From assembly GCA_021401465.1 (NCBI GenBank), contig JADDMT010000070.1, positions 62,001 to 126,000 of the forward strand: a stretch of 64,000 bases of DNA, in the 5' to 3' direction. Of this stretch, positions 41,971 to 53,798 are shown piece after piece. The translations under genes and the position numbers were made by a program. Source of the DNA: Teratosphaeria epicoccoides (lineage: Eukaryota > Ascomycota > Dothideomycetes > Mycosphaerellales > Teratosphaeriaceae). Under the pieces are notes generated by a model. That model did no database searches, was not told the DNA's origin, and saw only the letters and a list, made by a program, of their open reading frames with translations. Position 1 is the first letter of the stretch, and every line of letters begins with the position of its first letter.

Positions 41971-42699
41971 ATGCGGTTTGCGACAGCATTCGCTCTACTT
42001 ATTGCCGCATATCTGAGCCTGCGAGCAGAGGCACTACCACGACCAGCTGCACTCACCTACTCTATCGTTGATGTCGATGGCGCGTCAAGCAGCGCGCCTG
42101 CTGCTCCTTCACCAACGACAGTCTACGCCACTGTTACGATATCGGCGGAATCGCAAGAGACAGACGAGACAACCATCTTCGTGACCGTCTCTCCACCAAC
42201 CAGCTCGACGTCGACATCAGCAGCGCCAACATCATCGTCGTCATCGATTTCCAGCACCTTTTCATCGACTGTCACCGGAGCCTCATCGATTGCACTAAGC
42301 TCAGCATCAGCGCCGGCATCGACCTCTGCGCCCAGCAGCAGCAGCACCTTGGCGTCGAGCTCTGTCGCGTCATCGTTGACCGGACTCAGCACCTCTACGA
42401 CCAGCTCGTCCACATCTCCATCAGGTTCATCGGGCCCATACGCGAACTCGACGACAAGCAGTCTTTCCCCGTGCTCCGACCCTGTTGTAGAGGTGTCTGC
42501 CATTTCCGAAGATACGATTTCGGTGATTGTGACAACTTTTGCAACGGTGACTGCGACGGCCGCGGCATCATCCGGCTCTCACTACGACGATGGAATGTGG
42601 CACACCTATTATCCGATCAAGGTCACCTCACCATCTCCTTCAGTAACGCCAGCAAGCTACAGTATCGTCAGCTGGAACGAGACCGCATCACCACTTTGA
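41971..42699 (+). CDS. Secreted Ser/Thr-rich mucin-like protein
   Basis: 242 residues, single exon. A classic signal peptide (MRFATAFALLIAAYLSLRAEA) leads into a domain where Ser, Thr, Ala and Pro make up most residues, especially from about 70 to 165 (runs such as TSSTSTSAAPTSSSSSISST). This would be heavily O-mannosylated. A more ordered C-terminal part contains two cues, PCSDPVVEVSAISEDT and HYDDGMWHTYYPIKV. There is only one cysteine in the mature part and no clear GPI-attachment tail. It is probably a cell-wall or extracellular-matrix protein. I do not recognise a named family, and rapid evolution is expected for such sequences. Confidence 0.7.
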   Translation: MRFATAFALLIAAYLSLRAEALPRPAALTYSIVDVDGASSSAPAAPSPTTVYATVTISAESQETDETTIFVTVSPPTSSTSTSAAPTSSSSSISSTFSSTVTGASSIALSSASAPASTSAPSSSSTLASSSVASSLTGLSTSTTSSSTSPSGSSGPYANSTTSSLSPCSDPVVEVSAISEDTISVIVTTFATVTATAAASSGSHYDDGMWHTYYPIKVTSPSPSVTPASYSIVSWNETASPL

Positions 42700-43614
42700 G
42701 GTTTGGGTAAATCGGCAGCATAGGATTCTGGTTGTACAGAACATTCGGTAGAGATTCGAGCTCCTTGGGCCAGTGTTTGATCATGGAATAAGCAAGTTAT
42801 CATGAGCGAAGGAGTTTGGGAAGCATCGAGAGCCGCTCTGCTAGTGCAGCACATGAGCGTAGGCGGTGATAATGTTTGAATGGGTCACGAGTGATGCCAC
42901 TTTACTCAGAGTTGATGAATAGAGACCTAGTAGCACGAAGCGCACGCGATTCCGGCGGATGAAAGAGTTTGTGCTCCAGGCAGTACGTAGTGACAACAAT
43001 CAGCTTTGTCCATACTACTGTCGGTACCCATCCTCGTCCCACGCACTTCGCTTGCATTTTCCACCACGCGCCAAAACTGTGCCCCCACGGGAGCTTTCCG
43101 TACGTCATCACGGCGGAATATGAGCTTAAGTATGTATGAACTCTGATTCGCGACCTCCCAACAAGCGTGTTGGCGTGATAGCTGTCCCACCCATCTGGTC
43201 AACGGCGTCGACATATGCAGCAGCTGATCAGTGGTTCGACTGACCGATCGCTCCACGCGATCTCGCATGACGGATCAACCAAGCTGTCGCTGGACGATCC
43301 AGAACTTCACCGCTTCCCGAGCGAACACCGCGAGCATCATACGGCACGCGTCTCAACAGATTTACGAAACGCCTAAGTAGACTCTATTCTGCCGGACTGG
43401 ACCGGTGCATCCTTTCAAGAGCGAACAGGAGGACGTTTAGCTTGATTCTTGGTTGCGATTGTGCCATTGATTGGTACCGATAGTGAGGCCAGGATACTGC
43501 TGCTATTAGAGGCACGCGTTGATAAGAGCTAGTTGTTATCAGAGCATAGTGCGACCACATCATTTGGTACGAGATAGCGTGGATCAAGAAGCACCGCTTT
43601 GGGTCATTACGAAG
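42700..43614. other. Intergenic
   Basis: No supported ORF. The frame of the following gene is open before its first ATG but begins without one. Promoter of that gene expected. Confidence 0.45.
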
Positions 43615-44823
43615 ATGGACTCAGGAAGGAATAGTACTCTCGCAACAGTCGCGTCAGGCTCGAGTCGACCTGTCGCTGTTCGAGCCAGCGACAACAGCCA
43701 TACGACAACGAATGTGAGCTCGGGACTTATGCGACCATTGTATACTTCCTGCGCAGAGCACCATCATGCTTTGGAGCGGCAGCAGTTGCAAGAGCAGTTG
43801 CAAGAGCAGCAGCAAACTACGCGAAAGGACACGGAACCTCTCCTTTGCTTGAACGAGCTCCCAAGGATGCCGACAAGTGAGCTGCCGGTGACGCCTGCGC
43901 GCAGTCTCTCTCAAAGTGGACAGAATGTCAGCCCTTTCTTGCGCCTGCCAGTCGAGCTCAGGCTACAGATCTACTCCCTTCTCGTCCTTCCACGACGAGC
44001 ACTGGATCTGCTGCCGTCGTATGAGCGAATCCAGGCAAGCACACAGGATTACTTCGACTACGACAAAAAGCGATACGGTACGAATCACCCGGCTACGGCA
44101 GATCCGACGCATCCCCACCTCCTAATGCGAACTATCGATCCCGATCGATATCTCAAACGCTACCCAGAGATATACCCGACACCGATTCGTTCGAAGTACA
44201 GCGTACGATGCGATCGTTTCAGGAGTGCATGCAAGAGCACCACGTACCACTGCGTCAATAGCCAACGACTCAAAGATCAGCTCAAAATTCTGCAGGTCAA
44301 CAAATTGATCCATTCAGAAGCCGCAGAGCTATTTTACGGGAGCTATACATTTGACTTTGACACACATGTTGAGGCCATAGTGCCTTTCTTGAGCGACCTG
44401 ACGCCTTTTGCGCGGAGTTGCATTAAGAGCATAAGACTGGTGAAGCGAGCGTTGGCATACGAGAAGGAGTTCGACCGATGCGAATGGAGCAATGCTTTGC
44501 GGTATCTCACGTCATCCTCGACTGGCATTTCGCTGCGCAAGCTGGAGCTTGGCGTGGTGGCGGGCAGACCAGGCGAGAATGGGTGGGATAGAGTTCCGAC
44601 TTACAACAAGAACGACATGAAGCTTTTGAGCGGAACGGAAGGTTACGAATGGATGCAGTATCTTTTGGAATTCAAGGGATTGCAGGAATTGGGCGTGCAG
44701 CCAGTAATTGAGCATTGTCCGCCTGGCGGGACGAGTAGGGCACTGGCTGGATACATCCGGTTTTCTGCGAGCGTGGAGAGTGGGTTTAGGGAGTACTTGC
44801 GGGAGCAATTGCTGGTTGCTTGA
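43615..44823 (+). CDS. Fungal F-box-like/DUF7730-type protein
   Basis: 402 residues from the first ATG (43615). After a disordered, Gln-rich N-terminus (LEQ repeats from a 15-nt direct repeat near 43785-43815), a short F-box-like helix pair appears: FLRLPVELRLQIYSLLVLPR (about 140-160). A domain found in many filamentous-fungal proteins follows, with QVNKLIHSEAAELFYGSYTF and later IKSIRLVKRAL and ISLRKLELGV. These families are greatly expanded in Pezizomycotina and most members have no known role. The F-box-like part suggests, but does not prove, an SCF adaptor. Confidence 0.72.
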   Translation: MDSGRNSTLATVASGSSRPVAVRASDNSHTTTNVSSGLMRPLYTSCAEHHHALERQQLQEQLQEQQQTTRKDTEPLLCLNELPRMPTSELPVTPARSLSQSGQNVSPFLRLPVELRLQIYSLLVLPRRALDLLPSYERIQASTQDYFDYDKKRYGTNHPATADPTHPHLLMRTIDPDRYLKRYPEIYPTPIRSKYSVRCDRFRSACKSTTYHCVNSQRLKDQLKILQVNKLIHSEAAELFYGSYTFDFDTHVEAIVPFLSDLTPFARSCIKSIRLVKRALAYEKEFDRCEWSNALRYLTSSSTGISLRKLELGVVAGRPGENGWDRVPTYNKNDMKLLSGTEGYEWMQYLLEFKGLQELGVQPVIEHCPPGGTSRALAGYIRFSASVESGFREYLREQLLVA

Positions 44824-47028
44824 ACTAATCTTAGAAGAGATGAAGACTTCAGGAGGCCGATCAGGATAGGTAACAGGGTTTGAATCATGGTCATCAGCGC
44901 TTCTTTTGGCTTTGAGTTTGGCGATGACAGGATTCCGGTGCAAGAGACTAGGCTCACCTGTTATAGCGTATGATAATGACGGGCAGGCTGGTACTGAGCC
45001 ATGCCGTCTTCAAAACCTCCTTCAAATCCTTCCACAGGCCTCGAGCGACCGCACCCAGCAAGTCAAGTTCCTCGAAACGCGCTGCCGAAGAGGTTTGTGG
45101 CTTGCTCTTCGCATGCCGCGCGCGCCTGCCTGCTCACTCCAGACTGTGCGCTGTTCGAATTCTCCGCACCAAATTGTTCAGGACAACAATACGCCGCAGT
45201 CGCAACGGGGCAGGTCCCTCGCTATGGCGGAGACAAGAGGAAGCAACTCAGATGGAACCAAGAGTCATCCAGGGACTTGATCCAAAAATCCCGTAGTGTC
45301 ATGGCCGCTGAAGCTGACTGGACAGTAGAAATGCCCTTGCACAGCTCGAGGAATCAGCTCACATACCATGAGCACTCGCTCGATGACGCCAGCTACTTCA
45401 TCCATAGCCGCCTTCATCAAAGCCGAGCTTCTCGGGAGGACTATGGGCTGCACAACCATGTAGAACCTCCTGCTTTCCCGGTGTGTCTGCCGCAAGTGGC
45501 GAGATATCATTTCCGGCAACGCTGAGCTCAGCGATCCCATAAAACAACCAACCGATCGACCGCTTGACGTGGTTGACTGCTCATTGACAAAGTTGACTGG
45601 ACGTGTTGTCACGTCTTACTCCTTCTCGCGAGATAACCGATGAAGTTGTTGACAGCTCAAAATGTTGAATCCCGACACCAGCCGTCAGCGGCTGGTCCGC
45701 TCCATATTGACCAATGGAACTACTGTCTGAGCTCCAGGAGAAACTTTTTCTGGTTGCGACGAACCGCATCACGGCCTACGAAATCATCTTTCAAGCGAAA
45801 TGGATCGATTACAGCACATTGTCTTGCCCAGGCCGGCTGCAGAAGACGCCGACGTTGCTATCGCATATTCCGTCAAATCGAACCCACTCTTTTTTGCGGG
45901 GCTCCACCCGGCCAACAACATTCGAGCAAGCTTGTCGCTCACCCGCAGAAGACCTACATTCTGCCAATAGTGCACTCAAACGGCGAGCTCTACAAGGATC
46001 CTGGCAGCATATGTTCCTCAAGTCGACCTTGAGAAACGTGAGCAAGATCCAGGCGATCAACAGGTGTCACGCTCGGGTAGGTTTTAGATTCTGGGCTTGA
46101 GCTGGAGAGCCGAAGGGAAGAATAGGTCCTCGACGGGGTGCGCGTCGTGGCCTACATTGTTGTGGGATTGAGAACACTAGGAGGAGATGGATGTCATTGA
46201 CCTCTGATCCTGAGCCTTACCAGTGATTGCGAGAAAGACGCGGCTGCAGAAGGCATCACAGCATCGTCGTCCATCAATTTGCTTACGCGGCAGCCCCATG
46301 CCCGGATTTTCGAGTAATGCAAGCTTGTGATGAACGTGGGCAGCAAGTTGAAATGGGATCATCAAGAAGTTTTGGAAGCTGGTAAATTACATCCAAGTAG
46401 TATGTACACTTACATGAAGCAAGTCCCATGAAGCACGCGCATCCCAGAAATGCCGCCTTGCGCCTCGGCCAGGCACCAAAGCAGCAGCACATCTCTCATT
46501 CTGTCTACCTCTCCTCCAAACATCCCCACGCTCTGGTAAGACTTTCTTTTCAGGCCGCTGGCGGAAGGCATTGCATTCAGAGGCTTGGGACGGTCTCCTC
46601 AATCTGCCGATGCTCATCCAGCGCGCGCTGACATTCTCGCAGGAGCGCATCCAGGACTGAAATTGAGCGGTCTCCCGCCGGCAATTGAAAGTCGTCGTCG
46701 TCGAAGAAAAGTCCCCCATCAAACATGCGTGCCACCACCCTATCGCATCAAAGAAAGGCCGTCTCTATTCTCCGGTGCAAAGCAAGAAACGCCACAGTCG
46801 CCGTCCCTTTTATCACATCCTCGAACTGAATCGACCGCACTTTTATAACACAAGATGGAAGATGATTGGGCGTCCCGCAGGCAAATGCATTGAATGCAGC
46901 GCAGCAGACTCTCTATTCCCGACGACCAGCCCATGCGTCATTAGTAAGGGTGTAAGTGTAGGTAAACACAGCCTCAGAACTGATGGGGTATCATATGCAA
47001 TCGATCAACCGACGTACGTGCACTCAAC
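44824..47028. other. Gene-poor gap before eIF4G 3' end
   Basis: Contains a 174-codon plus-strand frame (45001-45525) of ordinary composition and no known motif, and the SAICAR-synthetase-like scrap described separately. I call no intact gene here. Confidence 0.4.
45714..45845 (+). pseudogene. Possible remnant of SAICAR synthetase (ADE1)
   Basis: The peptide KLFLVATNRITAYEIIF resembles the N-terminal signature of phosphoribosylaminoimidazole-succinocarboxamide synthase (LLFVATDRISAYDVIM in yeast Ade1). In the next frame, FKRNGSITAHCLAQ could be the following NGIP-type loop after a frameshift. Nothing recognisable continues beyond about 130 bp. It is either a decayed fragment or coincidence. 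Confidence 0.3.
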
Positions 47029-50000
47029 TCAGGAAGCTTCCTCGGCCTTCTCTGCTGCTGGTGACTTGGAGCGATTCCGAGCAGCTGGAGGCGAGACTTG
47101 CTCAGAGGGCATGTCGTCGGCGTCGCCTGATTGGTCGAGGCCTGCGAGAGCACTGGAAGCTGTTAGTGATCGATCTGCTTCAAGCATGTATTGCTGCTTA
47201 CCTGAACGCGTTCTGCGCCGTGCTTGGCTCCTCCTTCTTCTCCTTATCGACTGGGGGCGTGTTTGTGCGTGTCGTGTTGCCAGAGGATGGCGGACCAAGA
47301 CCGCGTCTGCTACCTGCGCGACCGCCGAGAGTGCTTGGGCCAAGACCGCCACCTGGAACGAGCGAGCCAGTACCACGGTTGGAAGCGCCACGTTGTTGCA
47401 GTCTCCTCAAGTCATCCATGCGGACCTGGCCGGCGCTGAGGTCAACTGGTAGAGGACCAGAGAAGTTGCGAGCGTCACCACGTCCTGCTGGGGGACGGCC
47501 GCCCCCGCCGCGCGATGATTTCGCACGCTCTGCCTCTGCCTTGGCTTGCGCCTCTGCAGCTTCTTGATGAATTTGCTCGATGGTCTTGGGACCCTTCGTG
47601 TCGTCCTTGCCCTTCCAGCCTGCCTTGCGCAAATCAATCATGTCCATGATCATGAACTTCGGTCTGCTTCCGAGGGCGTCGCTCTTAAGTAAGACGGCGT
47701 CGATGCGCTCGAAGTATGATTGGATCAACGCGCGGCCTTGTTCCTCCTCGTTCATGGTTGCGCCGACAGTCTTGAGGAGCGTCGTCAAGTTCTCGACGGC
47801 AGCCTCGTCTGGGTCGCCTTCGAAATTGAGCAACTTCATGACACACTCGTGCATGATGCGGAGTGTGAGCATGCGGAGCTTGTAGAGCTGACCGATGAAC
47901 TGAATGAGGCCGAGACCACGGCGTTTGGCAGCTGCAGCAACGTAGTACTCATCGGAGAGAAGTGCAGCCTCCTTGGAGTCACCTTCGGGTTGCTCTGGAA
48001 GGTTGACTTGCCATCCACGCTCAAACTCCTCTTGACAACGGTTGAGAAGGTATTTGCGGAAGAGTGCACCACCCACGACCGGGTTGCCATTCTTGTCCTT
48101 GACGTTTTCGTCCCGGATGTCCGTGCTCATGGTTGTCAACATCTTGTGGCAGAACTTGGCGTACATGCCAGCCCAGTGAGCTTCGTCACACGCCTTCTCG
48201 AATGTGAGCTGGATGACTTGGCGAAGCGTGCGGCCATCAGACTCGTGCTTGGACTGGCCGGCGATCTCGAGGATCTGGTCAGAGATCTTCTCGAACTTCT
48301 CCGGCGTCATCTTGTTGAGAGCGGCCTTGACCTTACGCTGCACAACGTCAGGAGCCATGAGACCGCTGGGATCGACGCTAGTGGCCATCGGTGATTGACC
48401 AATGCTCGTCGGCTTCCAGCCAGTCTGTGACTTCTCCAGGCCCTTGATTTCCATATGTGCGGTCAAGGGCATTTTGGCGGCCATGTCAGCCTCCTCCTTC
48501 TTGCTCATCGCGCGATCTCCGCGTTTGCTGCCGCCTCTAGCGCCGCCACGGGAGCTCGTCGTCCTGGGGGAGCCCGGACCCATTGAGCCCATGCCGCCCA
48601 TCTGCTGCAGTGAGTTGGTCCGGCTCATGCCACCAGGCCCTAGGTTGCTGGGCATACGACCACCAGCCATGCCCGGCATACCTGCTGAACGGGAGCCCAT
48701 CTGTGCCGCTTCGAACCGTTGCTGCGAGGTAGTACCTGGCGGAAGAGTCCGCGGCCCGCTGCCAGCAAATTGGCCCATGACGCCACCGGGAAAGCCGCCT
48801 GACGCACCTGGACGGCCAGAGGGCTGCCTAGACCCCATGGATGGGGCGCGCGCAGATTGAGGACGAGCAGAGTCGTCGCCTGGGCCAAGCGTCTCCTTGA
48901 CCTTGCGATCCCAGTCAACGGATGGCTTCTCCTGGAAGACCTTCTGAAACTGGAGCAAGAAGTCCTTGTCGTAAGCTCGACCTTTGCGTGCACTGAGAGC
49001 TGGATTTGGCGACTTGAAGCCGTCGGGATACTGTGCCTCCTCCTTGAGGTTGAGGAAGCGAGCAGACTTCAGAGCTTGCATGCCAGGAGTAGGCTCGGCT
49101 GGCTCGACGCGCTTCGTGGTCTCCAGCTTGAGGTTAGCTGGCCTTGGCTTTTGAGCAGCAGCAGCAGCTCGTGATGCAGGCTGCTGCGGTGGTGGCATCG
49201 AGGTAGAGTCTGAGTTGGCATCCTCAGCTGGAGAGTCTGTATCGTCGGCAGACGCGGATGCCCCAGGACCGAGTGTCGGCTTCTTCAACGAGGCAAACAG
49301 TTTCTTGGCCTCCTCGTCATCAGTGCCTGTCTCGCCGTCCTTCTCCTTCTCGGCCTCACGCTCGCGCTCACGAGCTGCCTCGATCTCCTCTGCCTCGCGC
49401 TCCTGACGCTTGAGCTCCTCATCCAGGTTGACTGCTGCGGCCTTGGCCTTCTCCTCCTTCTCGCGCTGCTTCTTCTCGTTGTACGCGCGCTCGCGCTCTT
49501 CTTCGGCTTTCTCAGCGGCTTCCATCTCGGCGATCTCGCGCTCCATGCGCTCTTCCTCAGTCTCCTCCTTCTCCGTCTTCGAAGCATCGGGTTTTTCGAT
49601 GGCCTTCTCGGCAGCCGCAGCTTCTTGCTCGCCTTTCTTGTCCTTCGCATCAGCAGCAGCAGCCTCCTCAGCCTGAGCTGTGGCCTCCTTGATCTGATCA
49701 TCGGCGGCCTTCTTCGCCGCTACGTCCTCCTTGGCCTTCACGTCAGCGCCTTCCTTATCTGCATTGGCCTTCGTGTCGACGGCTTCCTTATCTGCCTCAT
49801 TTTGAGTAGCACCAGATCTCGCAGCCTCCTGCTCTTGCTGCTTGCGCTTCTCCTCCTCAGCCTGGCGCTTGACCTGCTCTTGGAAGGCATTCTTGGTCTC
49901 TTCCGCAGACTTAGTGCTCTTGCTCTCAGCGCGAATGTGTTGACCGCTGGCAGCGCGTGGTGGCGGTGTTGGCGCGTTGGGAGTAGAGACGATGACCGGC

Positions 50001-51572
50001 TCACGAGGCGCGGTGGCAGTGCTTGGCGACGGAGAAGCCTTGCTGAAGTTGATCTCGTTCCCATTCGCATCAGTGATCTTGATGACATTGGTCTTCTTCG
50101 GCTTGACAAATTGTGAGGATGGAGTCGGTGCCTGCTGTGGAGGCGCAGGCGTGCCGGGGGCTTGTGGGTGACCTAAGCTCGAAGGTGGGCGCTGTGATGA
50201 CTGTGACGCGCTGCGTGACATGTCCGGAGGCTGGAATGGTGGCTGTACAGGCGGGCCTTGCGGCGCGCCGTATGGTGTTGGGTATGGGGGACGTGGTGAA
50301 TGTGGTGGCTGCTGGTAGCCATAAGGAGCGCCGTAGTAGGGTTGGTAGTGCCCCGAGTAGGGGTTGTACTCGGGGTGTGAGTACATCTGTGATGGCTACG
50401 AGGTCAGACTAAATGTTGATTGACTATGCGTATGCATCGATCAAATTGGAAATGTGGTTGTAGTGAGTCGAACAGCCGACGCCGTTTTGGACCAAGTTGC
50501 AGTGTCATGATTCAAAGCGATTGTGTTGCTCGCGCCTTTGTGCCTTGCGTGTGCGAAGTGATTGTGGACTCGAACGTGTAACAAAGGAAGGAAAATGTCT
50601 CACCTGAGGAGGATAGCCGTAGCCCATTTGGCCTTGCGGCATTTGAGGCTGCGCATGCTGGATCGCCGGGTCGCCCCTCCCGCGCCCGTATGGCGAGTTT
50701 GGCGGCTGCGGCTGGAAGCCTGGCATACCAGAGCGAGGCCCACCGGGCTGTGGTTGCCGGAAATTGGGAGCCGGAGAGAATTGCTGTGGAGGAGCGAAGC
50801 CGCGACCGCGACCTGCTTGGTTGACGAAGTTGCGGTTGAAGCCTGAGTCGCTGTGCACAGATTGGGAAGATTGTCTCCTCTCGTGCATTCCTGGTCCAAG
50901 AGGCATCTGAGCAGAGCGCATCTGAAACTCGAAATTAGCATCAAGCTTGACGTCATGTGATTAAAATGCCACTTCACTTACCGGATCGCCATCACCACCA
51001 ATCTGGCCAAAAGTCATCCCGTTACCCTGGCTTTGAAGTCCTGATGGTGGCTTGCCGCCGCTCGCCTGAGGCTGCGGAATCGGCGAAGGAGAGTGCGCCG
51101 GAGAGATGACGCGCGGGTCGCGCTGCGGAGCAGGGAGACTGGAGGTTTGTGACGCGAAAGGTATACTCGACTGCAGCAGAGGCGAGCCCGTCGCGCCCAT
51201 CGAGCCGAAGCTGATGGGAGGCCGGCTACCATTCTGCCCGACTGCTCCGCCATTCGGGATCTGACCGCTTGCGCCAGACGCGTTGATGACCACTGAGGTC
51301 TTCCTGTCGTGTGAGGTACCGTTTGGCTGAGAGCCTCCTGCCATGTTGCCGGCTCCGCTCACCGGAGTATCCGCAGACTTTGCATGTTGCGAGGAGGCTC
51401 CCGCCGCCTGGGCTGGAATCGAGGACGCCGTTTTTGCTGTTTGCGCCCACGACCTAGCAGGAGCGTGGGCCGGCCCAACTCCTGCTTGCGAAGGGGTTGT
51501 GAGAGCGGCGGGCAATGGAGTGTGTGTGCCGTTCGTCGGTGGTCGGGCGTTCGGCGGAATCGCGCTTGTCAT
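47029..51572 (-). CDS. TIF4631: Translation initiation factor eIF4G
   Basis: Scaffold that joins the cap-binding protein eIF4E, the helicase eIF4A and poly(A)-binding protein during mRNA recruitment. Four exons, 51572-50982, 50921-50604, 50395-47202 and 47152-47029, make 1408 residues. The introns are 60, 208 and 49 nt; the last has a textbook CACTAAC branch. Exons 1 and 2 and the start of exon 3 are Pro/Gln/Gly-rich and disordered. Then come a conserved KKTNVIKITDANGNEINF box, a long Glu/Lys/Ala coiled region, the eIF4E-binding motif YDKDFLLQF (YxxxxL-phi), RGG-type linkers, and the MIF4G domain. MIF4G starts near VQRKVKAALNKMTPEKFEKI and contains CDEAHWAGMYAKFCHKML and GLGLIQFIGQLYKLRML. 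The last splice restores the family end NAFSALAGLDQS. No MA3 domain is present, as usual for fungi. Confidence 0.96.
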
Positions 51573-53798
51573 TAGATTAACGGGGTGTTGGATGAGCGCG
51601 GTAATTTCGTCAAGTAATATCGGAGTGTCTGAGGTGGCTGGTCGTCTGACTGGACGGCAACAGCAGATGTCGAATCTGTGCGCCTGGAGTGTGCTCGTCG
51701 TGGCGATATCGCAGACAAGGCGCTGCGGTCGCAGGTGGCCGTCGTCGCGGTCGAGGTGACGTCCGCTCGCCTGGCCGGGTGATGGACTGCACAGTCTTCT
51801 GCGTCAAGATCCGCAAGAAGAAGTGTGTGTCTTGCAATGCAATGTCTGTCTAAGGAAGATCAGACACGCGACAGAAGGTGTTGCTTCTGGTGTGGAGAGG
51901 AGGAGGTTACGGGAGTGGATTTGGTGAGAAAATTGTTAGGTCCAAACTCGTCCCCTTGGCGGGAGCGTGGTCTGTGCGTCTCAGACTCTCCCACACCCGA
52001 GTCGCGCGATGACCGTGTTGAGGCACGATATGGGATATGGGTGACACATGCAGTGCTTTTGGCCCGCATCAAAGCAGACTCTACATTACCGCTTGCCTGC
52101 AAATGTGCAAGATTGTTCACTCCCACGTGGCGTCCCTGCAAAACAAAGACCTGGTCAGTCGATCAGTGACTATGCCCGCCCATTATTGGGGTAAGGGAGC
52201 CTCACTCCACAGAACCTTGCCTGTAGACTCGAGCAACAGACAAGACCCGTCGCTTCACCATCACTGCCCGGAGTCCGCCCATTCCTCTCACCAGACCCCA
52301 GCCTTGTCTCGAAGGCCCCCCACAGAAGCAAACAGCCGATGTCATCTACAAACAACAAGTACCTCTGATCGCCGCTTATCCGTCTACGATGCGTGTGGCA
52401 TGTCATCATGGCAGCATCTGGAGGATTCAGGCACGAAGAGACCGTGACTCCGATGGTTTTGCTGCATTCAAGACTCTCGCAGTCTGTCATACCAGCTTGT
52501 ATCTCATGTCCACCGCGTCAGGGAATCCTTCTCTGACTCATCCGCAGTGTTGCTCATCATAAGCCGGATGATTGACATCGCAACAGAGGCAAGCTGCAGC
52601 GTTGTGCATGAACGCGGAGGCCGATTGGCTTTGGCTATGTAGGCGCGAGAGGCAAGCCGCATGAGCCGCGCCACAGTGCACATGCTTGTTTGTACTGCCT
52701 GTGGCCACGACGGGGTGATCCCCAGAAGCCTGCCAGATTCCAATCTTGCCAAATCGAAAAGTGCACTGGATACATCTTGAGACCATTGATCTCACCCTCT
52801 GAGACTTCCTCACTTGGGCGCCCAATCGCTGAAGCCAAAACGAGACTTTTATGCAGGCTCACGCGCGACTAACAGCTCCCCTCAGCAGATCCAAAACGTG
52901 GCCGCTCTCGCCGCTGTAAGCTGTAAGAGCCCGAAAGTCAGCACCGCCAACCGCGGCATTGCCACCATAGTGAGAACACGTTTCCTCAGCACTCGCAAAC
53001 CGCAGCGCAATCGGCTCGAAGCACGCCAAAAATATTTTGAGGGATCATCGTGGTCGTTAGACCGTCTTGCCGGGAAGACGTTTCCCACACAGCGATCAAC
53101 GCTGTGGCGTTCTTCGGGAAGCGCGCTAGAAGTTTTGCCTGGTTTGCGCCCGGAGGTGTAATGTTTGACGACTCGTAGGCATTCTTCCGGAGCCTTCCTC
53201 GGAGCCATCTTCGCACATGCAAAGATAATTCAGCTGGCACCGGGAGCTATTCGTGGAATGTTTGAGGATGGCGCCAAGAGGTGTGCAGAAAGAGCGCTTG
53301 ATACATGTACCAACACAATAAGTGCCAGAAGTCTAAGCTTGAAAGGTGTACGTCTTGAATGTCTGTCTGATCAGATCAAGGCCGCATTGCTGCAACAACA
53401 ATAATCCTGATAATACACAAGAAGGAGGTTTGCTTTTGCCATCGCCTGGCGACTTCCCAGCTCTCCACGATTCCAGCCTGTCCCAGGCACGGCTTCGATA
53501 CAATGATTTGTATACACAAATCTACACAGAATGTACAATGAAGGTCCAAGCAAACTCGAACGGGCATCCTGCCGCAACTGAGGTATGTCAAAATGGCGAA
53601 TTCTGCACAGCAGGAGAGAACCCGTTCTCCTTCCAAAATGAGATTTCCGCCAATGTGACCCAGCTCAACTGGTGAACAATGCTGTCGAATGGATGCCGTC
53701 GTGGTGATATGGCACCTTTGTTTGAAGCGTGGCTTCCCAACACTGTTGTCCACGCGACTTTCCGGGACGCGCTTCCAACGACCGTCTCCAAAGCACAG
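51573..53798. other. eIF4G upstream region and homeobox 3' flank, no gene recognised
   Basis: 2.2 kb. The right part is the 3' flank of the homeobox gene and the left part the eIF4G promoter. Frames such as 52882-53208 and 52986-53240 (minus) have no recognisable motif. Confidence 0.45.

Noticed and set aside
45001..45525. 174-codon plus-strand frame
   Set aside because: Starts with ATG but has no motif, signal or conserved-looking segment; not enough to call a gene.
47720..48860. Plus-strand frames of 152-224 codons opposite eIF4G
   Set aside because: Antisense shadows of the MIF4G region; no independent features.
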